Assembly: GCA_937914675.1 (NCBI GenBank)
Contig: CALDOC010000442.1
Location: forward strand, 1 to 9,361
Reading direction: 5' to 3'
DNA from: an uncultured Sulfurimonas sp.
Lineage (GTDB): Bacteria; Campylobacterota; Campylobacteria; Campylobacterales; Sulfurimonadaceae
Length of the DNA: 9,361 bases
Under the pieces are notes generated by a model, which was given only the letters and a program-made list of their open reading frames with translations, did no database searches and was not told the origin of the DNA. Each line of letters opens with the position of its first letter. Position 1 is the stretch's first letter. Positions 6,193 to 9,361 of this stretch are shown here, piece by piece. Made by a program: the position numbers and the translations under genes.

Positions 6193-7359
6193 ATGAGGAT
6201 AAACGGGGTTTTTCCTCATCTCGGACGCTATCGCCTCTTTCACTTTTGCGGTTATTTCATCGTAAGTAAGACCATCGGAATGGATTGGTTTTAAGTAAGT
6301 GATTCTTATTTTCTTTAAGCTTGGAAAAACTTTTCCCGTTCTCAAGGCCTCAAAACTGCCGTCAATCACAACGGGAACGATGGGCGCGTCAAACGTTTTT
6401 GAGAGCATGGCGAAAAATGGTCGAAACTCCAAAAGTTTTCTGTCCCTGCTCCTCGCGCCCTCTGGAAATATGACGAGATTCTTACCTTTTTTTAGAGGTA
6501 GAGCGCAATACTTCATAGTGTGTTTAAGATTATCATCCGCGTCTATCAAAATACTCTGTCCGTGCTTGGCGATCGGTTTAAGCAGCCTAGTGCCAAACAC
6601 CTGCTTATAAGCGAGAAAAAAACTATTCTTTAAAATCCCATAAGGAAGAGTCGACTCGATTAAAAAACCGTCAAGCATGCTCTGATGGTTTGGAGCTATG
6701 ACGCACGATGACGAGGGTATGTTTTGGCAACCTAAGACTTCAACGCGAAAGAGAAGTTTAAATATCGGAAGCGTAATCGTTTTGTACAAAAACATTATAA
6801 AAGGCGAATATACAAGTTTTTCTTCTATCTCTTCTTTTAAAACTTCTTCCCAATGAACGGCGCTTTCATCAACATGATTTTGATGTTTTTTTACATGTTC
6901 ATAAAGCGTTTGCATCGTCATCATTTTTGAAAACGTCGCTTCATCTATCACAACGCCAAAACTCTGCTCTATAAATATGAAAAGTTCGACGTAATCAAGT
7001 GAATCAAGTCCAAGCTGAAGTTCTAAGTGAGAGGATGGGAAAATCTTCTTCTCGGTTAAAGTGGAAACATATGATTTTAATACTTTATAAACTTCGTCGC
7101 TTGGCTCATCTTCCATAAGCTCGTTGTCACAAACAATTTCATAACCATGGATTTTTTGAACGTCGTCAACTTCCAAGTTGTAAAGTTCGATTCCATACCA
7201 GCGAATCATACTTTCAATGTTTGTAATCTTCGCCGCTTTGAGAGCTTCAAAATTTGGATGAATAATAACATACGGATAATCTTCACGAAAAATCGCTTCA
7301 ACGGCTTTTACGTAAGGTGAAAGCGATAAAATTTTCTTTTCTATTTTTTGTAAATCCAT
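6184..7359 (-). CDS. ACP domain fused to PlsC-like acyltransferase
   Basis: A 391-residue composite protein. Residues 1-100 resemble the C-terminal subdomain of an AMP-forming acyl synthetase (start DLQKIEKKILSLSPYVKAVE; VIIHPNFEAL; then a helix-strand pattern to HGYEIVCDNEL), but without the GK-(I/V)-(K/R)-R catalytic-lysine motif and without any adenylation core. Residues about 103-160 form an acyl carrier protein with phosphopantetheine site Ser120 in LGLDSLDYVELF. Residues about 185-391 form a lysophospholipid acyltransferase: NHQSMLD gives His225 and Asp230 of HX4D, FPEGARSR (298-305) is the glycerol-phosphate motif, and IVPVVIDGS (327-335) is motif IV. It probably acylates a lysophospholipid or related acceptor at the inner membrane, perhaps using acyl groups on its own ACP. 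It follows pyk by 13 nt in an operon and has no clear Shine-Dalgarno, which suggests coupling. The acyl donor and acceptor are unknown. Confidence 0.88.
   Translation of the reverse strand: MDLQKIEKKILSLSPYVKAVEAIFREDYPYVIIHPNFEALKAAKITNIESMIRWYGIELYNLEVDDVQKIHGYEIVCDNELMEDEPSDEVYKVLKSYVSTLTEKKIFPSSHLELQLGLDSLDYVELFIFIEQSFGVVIDEATFSKMMTMQTLYEHVKKHQNHVDESAVHWEEVLKEEIEEKLVYSPFIMFLYKTITLPIFKLLFRVEVLGCQNIPSSSCVIAPNHQSMLDGFLIESTLPYGILKNSFFLAYKQVFGTRLLKPIAKHGQSILIDADDNLKHTMKYCALPLKKGKNLVIFPEGARSRDRKLLEFRPFFAMLSKTFDAPIVPVVIDGSFEALRTGKVFPSLKKIRITYLKPIHSDGLTYDEITAKVKEAIASEMRKNPVYPHLL
6193..6219. terminator. Symmetric hairpin at the convergent gene junction
   Basis: Directly after the MFS stop codon, ATGAGGA (6193-6199) pairs with TCCTCAT (6213-6219). 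After one mismatch, AAAC pairs with GTTT around a 3-nt loop. The 27-nt hairpin lies wholly inside the last codons of the acyltransferase gene (Met-Arg-Lys-Asn-Pro-Val-Tyr-Pro-His). There is no strong T-tract on either side (CTCGG in plus, TTTACTC in minus), so it may be a 3' end stabiliser or a weak bidirectional terminator. Confidence 0.45.
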
Positions 7360-7372
7360 GGAAACGCGCCGA

Positions 7373-8818
7373 CTAAGAAAGAGAAGCGAAAAATCTCATC
7401 TCTTGTTCTTTTAGTATGCGAATCATGTTCGTGGTTCCGGCGACGCCAATGGGATCCCCCGCCGTGAGTATGTAACTCTTGTCAAGCTTCAAGACTTTTC
7501 GTTGTATCCCCTGCTCCATAACTTGACTCATCATCTGTCCAAGAGAACTTTTCTCCACCAAAAACGCGGGTACGATTCCCCAACAAAGGGACAAAATCTT
7601 CGCCACTTTTTTGTCATGCGCTACCGCGTATATGTCTCTACGAGGGCGATAGCGAGATATTTTGCGAGCCGAAGAGCCTGAAGAGGTCAAACAGATAAGA
7701 CCCCAAGCGTTCACGTCTTTGCAAAGTTTAACCGCCGCTTCGTTTATGCTGTCCGTCGCGTCGTTTACTTCAAATTTTCCATACTTGTCATAAGGGTAAA
7801 TCGTTTCGGCGCCTTGAATGGTTTTTACCATGGTCTCAACCGCCAAAACGGGATTTTTGCCCACTGCGCTCTCTTCTGAGAGCATGACCGCGTCCGTTCC
7901 GTCTAAAACGGCGTTTGCGATGTCGCTGATTTCAGCTCGCGTCGCCCTCTCTTGTTCCGTCATGGAGAGTAGCATTTGCGTCGCCGTTATGATTGGTTTT
8001 GAGGCTTCGTTCGCTTTTCGTATAAGCATTTTTTGAAGTGAGGGCACTTGATAAAAAGGCACTTCAATGCCCAAATCTCCACGAGCCACCATAAGCCCGT
8101 CGCTCGCCTCTAAAATCGCGTCAATGTTTTCAACCGCGTCAAACTTCTCTATCTTCGCTATCAGTTCAACCGAGCCGCCATTGTCCGTTATGATTTTACG
8201 AGCGTTTATCATGTCTTGAGCGTCTTGAACGAAAGAGATAGCCATAAAATCAACGTCGTTTTCTACTCCCCAAATCATGTCTATTTTGTCTTTTGGAGTT
8301 ATGACGTCGATTCCAAGGCTTGTATTTGGAAAATTCACCCCTTTTTTAGATGATAAAACGCCTTGATTTTCAACTTCTACGCTCACGCTCTCTTTGCTCA
8401 TTGAAGTCACTTTCGTTCGTATGATTCCATCATATAAATATATATAGTCGCCTACTTTAAGTTGGTCTAAAATTTCTGGATGATTTATGGAGACTTCATA
8501 AGAGTTTTCACTCTTTTGCTTGCCTATGATTTTTGCTTTCATAAAAGTTAAAACGTCGTTCTCTTTTAAATGAAAAGGCTCTTCAAGCGTGGAGATTCTA
8601 ATTTTTGGTCCACTAATGTCTTGGAGCACGCCAACAAGCAATCCAGTTTCGGCTTCGGCTTGACGAATTCTCGCGAGAGTTTGAGAGTGATACTCATGAG
8701 TGCCATGAGAAAAATTTAGTCTAAATACGTTTACGCCCGCTTTTATAAGTTTTTTAAGCATCTCAAGCGAATCCGACGCCGGTCCAACTGTAGCTACGAT
8801 TTTTGTTCTTTTTTTCAT
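7373..8818 (-). CDS. pyk: Pyruvate kinase
   Basis: A 481-residue pyruvate kinase converting phosphoenolpyruvate and ADP to pyruvate and ATP; full length for the bacterial enzyme. The N-terminus KRTKIVATVGPAS, RLNFSHGT (33-40) and QDISGPKIR (66-74) belong to the catalytic barrel. The B domain spans about 75-170. IAKIEK (220-225) carries catalytic Lys222 and metal ligand Glu224; VARGDLG (244-250) holds Asp248; ITATQML (277-283) and TRAEISDIANAVLDGTDAV (293-311) complete the active site. The C-terminal domain runs to TAGDPIGVAGTTNMIRI (452-468), and no extra PEP-utiliser domain is present. Variants from the common enzyme are QMLLSM instead of QMLESM/QMLDSM and LSEESAVG instead of LSGETAxG. First gene of the operon with the ACP-acyltransferase. 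The start ATG is preceded by a weak AGAGAA ribosome binding site. Cytosolic. Confidence 0.97.
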   Translation of the reverse strand: MKKRTKIVATVGPASDSLEMLKKLIKAGVNVFRLNFSHGTHEYHSQTLARIRQAEAETGLLVGVLQDISGPKIRISTLEEPFHLKENDVLTFMKAKIIGKQKSENSYEVSINHPEILDQLKVGDYIYLYDGIIRTKVTSMSKESVSVEVENQGVLSSKKGVNFPNTSLGIDVITPKDKIDMIWGVENDVDFMAISFVQDAQDMINARKIITDNGGSVELIAKIEKFDAVENIDAILEASDGLMVARGDLGIEVPFYQVPSLQKMLIRKANEASKPIITATQMLLSMTEQERATRAEISDIANAVLDGTDAVMLSEESAVGKNPVLAVETMVKTIQGAETIYPYDKYGKFEVNDATDSINEAAVKLCKDVNAWGLICLTSSGSSARKISRYRPRRDIYAVAHDKKVAKILSLCWGIVPAFLVEKSSLGQMMSQVMEQGIQRKVLKLDKSYILTAGDPIGVAGTTNMIRILKEQEMRFFASLS

Positions 8819-8849
8819 TTGTTCTCTTTTTGGATAGATATTTTTGGTA

Positions 8850-8858
8850 ATTCTATCA
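8850..8858 (-). promoter_or_regulatory. Extended -10 promoter of pyk
   Basis: TGATAGAAT on the minus strand is an extended -10 (TG-N-TAGAAT, hexamer 5 of 6). Predicted start is near 8843, with a leader of about 25 nt. The expected -35 position at 17-bp spacing reads ACCAAT, a poor match, and coincides with one copy of a direct repeat, which suggests activator dependence. Confidence 0.5.
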
Positions 8859-8862
8859 CAAT

Positions 8863-8878
8863 ATTGGTGGGGATTGGT
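8863..8878. repeat. 10-bp-phased direct repeat ATTGGT over the pyk -35 region
   Basis: ATTGGT at 8863-8868 and again at 8873-8878 are separated by GGGG, so the copies are one helical turn apart. A third TTGGT lies at 8844-8848, two turns before the first copy. The pair covers the -35 position of the predicted pyk promoter. The arrangement resembles sites for response regulators that bind tandem repeats; the regulator is unknown. Confidence 0.4.
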
Positions 8879-8919
8879 TACAAGAAGAAAGATTCCATTT
8901 ACCCAATAAGGTGTACAAT

Positions 8920-8949
8920 TTTACATCAAGCTTATAAAATAAATATAAT
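8920..8949 (+). promoter_or_regulatory. Candidate promoter of nifJ
   Basis: TTTACA (8920-8925, 5 of 6 to the -35 consensus) is followed after 18 bp by a perfect TATAAT (8944-8949). This predicts a start near 8956, only about 6 nt before the ATG and inside the ribosome binding site. An alternative -10, TACAAT at 8914-8919, would start near 8926 and keep the ribosome binding site in a 36-nt leader but lacks a good -35. Either or both may operate. Confidence 0.4.
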
Positions 8950-8952
8950 ATT

Positions 8953-8956
8953 GGAG
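8953..8956 (+). promoter_or_regulatory. Ribosome binding site of nifJ
   Basis: GGAG (extended GGAGA) ends 5 nt before the ATG at 8962, an optimal Shine-Dalgarno position, and supports this start. Confidence 0.65.
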
Positions 8957-8961
8957 ATTAA

Positions 8962-9361
8962 ATGTTAAAGTCATTTATTACGATAGACGGAAACGAAGCC
9001 GTCGCGCGCGTCGCTCACAAGATAAATGAAGTAATAGCCATATATCCTATTACTCCCTCCTCGCCAATGGCGGAACTTAGCGACGTCTATTCGACGAAAG
9101 GCGAAAAAAACATCTTTGGAGCCATTCCCGAGATTATGGAGATGCAAAGTGAAGCTGGAGCCGCCGGAGCCGTTCACGGAGCCTTGCAGACCGGAGCGTT
9201 GACTACGACCTTTACGTCTTCGCAGGGTCTTTTGCTTATGATTCCCAACATGTACAAGATTGCGGGTGAACTCACCTCCACCGTGTTTCACGTCGCGGCT
9301 CGCTCGCTCGCGGCTCAAGCGCTCTCCATCTTTGGCGATCACTCCGACGTCATGTCGGTTC
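8962..9361 (+). CDS. nifJ: Pyruvate:ferredoxin (flavodoxin) oxidoreductase, N-terminal part
   Basis: Partial gene, 133 residues, running off the right edge. The family enzyme is about 1,190 residues and interconverts pyruvate plus CoA with acetyl-CoA plus CO2 and reduced ferredoxin, using TPP and three 4Fe-4S clusters. Only domain I is visible: FITIDGNEAVARVAHKINE, YPITPSSPMAEL (29-40), MEMQSEAGAAGAVHGAL (59-75), TTTFTSSQGLLLMIPNMYK (81-99) and ALSIFGDHSDVM (120-131). Thr31, Glu64 and Arg114 fall at the same numbers as the pyruvate- and TPP-contacting residues of the Desulfovibrio africanus enzyme, which also confirms the chosen start. Transcribed divergently from pyk. In autotrophic Campylobacterota it works in the reductive direction as pyruvate synthase, connecting the reductive TCA cycle to PEP and sugars; the direction here is inferred. 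A single-chain form is likely from the N-terminal similarity, but later domains lie outside the window. Confidence 0.95.
   Translation, partial: MLKSFITIDGNEAVARVAHKINEVIAIYPITPSSPMAELSDVYSTKGEKNIFGAIPEIMEMQSEAGAAGAVHGALQTGALTTTFTSSQGLLLMIPNMYKIAGELTSTVFHVAARSLAAQALSIFGDHSDVMSV

Noticed and set aside
8860..8954. Two copies of AATATTGG, at 8860-8867 and 8947-8954
   Set aside because: Eight AT-rich bases repeated once across 87 bp are compatible with chance, and the second copy is explained by the -10 and ribosome site.
8971..9342. A 123-codon open frame on the minus strand at the right edge
   Set aside because: The plus strand here encodes an unmistakable pyruvate:ferredoxin oxidoreductase N-terminus with a good ribosome site, so the antisense frame is a shadow.

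Overview
The window reads as chromosomal DNA of a Campylobacterota-type bacterium (Sulfurimonas or Sulfuricurvum-like free-living relatives are my best guess). The reasons are AT-rich genes with A/T-rich promoters, a pyruvate kinase with the variant core motifs I associate with that phylum, a pyruvate:ferredoxin oxidoreductase beside it, and a cytosolic multi-PAS hybrid kinase. This assignment is inference from style, not from a marker gene. No rRNA, tRNA, CRISPR array, insertion sequence or phage gene is visible, and no gene-free stretch exceeds about 160 bases.

Left part (1-3691, minus strand): a two-gene operon with a FIST-domain protein (3691 to 2555) followed after 6 nt by a PAS-PAS hybrid histidine kinase (2548 to 32). 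This is the same pairing as NosP (a FIST haemoprotein that senses nitric oxide) with the kinase NahK, so the unit is a candidate cytosolic small-ligand sensing phosphorelay. It is the best candidate in the window for an incompletely described signalling system.

Middle (3692-6192): a 156-bp divergent control region with a perfect 9-bp-arm inverted repeat and a strong extended -10 promoter, then a plus-strand pair. The first gene is a divergent M29/AmpS-like metallo-aminopeptidase homologue with all five metal ligands but His at the usual catalytic Tyr position. The second is a 12-helix UMF1/Atg22-like MFS transporter.

Right part (6184-9361): a minus-strand operon of pyruvate kinase (8818 to 7373) and a composite protein (7359 to 6184). 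The composite joins what looks like an adenylation-enzyme C-terminal remnant, an acyl carrier protein domain and a PlsC-type acyltransferase. Its 3' end overlaps the MFS gene tail to tail by 9 bp, with a hairpin directly at the junction. Divergent from pyk, across a 143-bp promoter region, starts pyruvate:ferredoxin oxidoreductase (nifJ/por). It is cut by the window edge after 133 residues but retains the substrate and TPP residues Thr31, Glu64 and Arg114. The pyk/nifJ pair brackets the PEP-pyruvate-acetyl-CoA node, which in these organisms can run toward CO2 fixation; the acyltransferase links the operon to phospholipid synthesis or remodelling.
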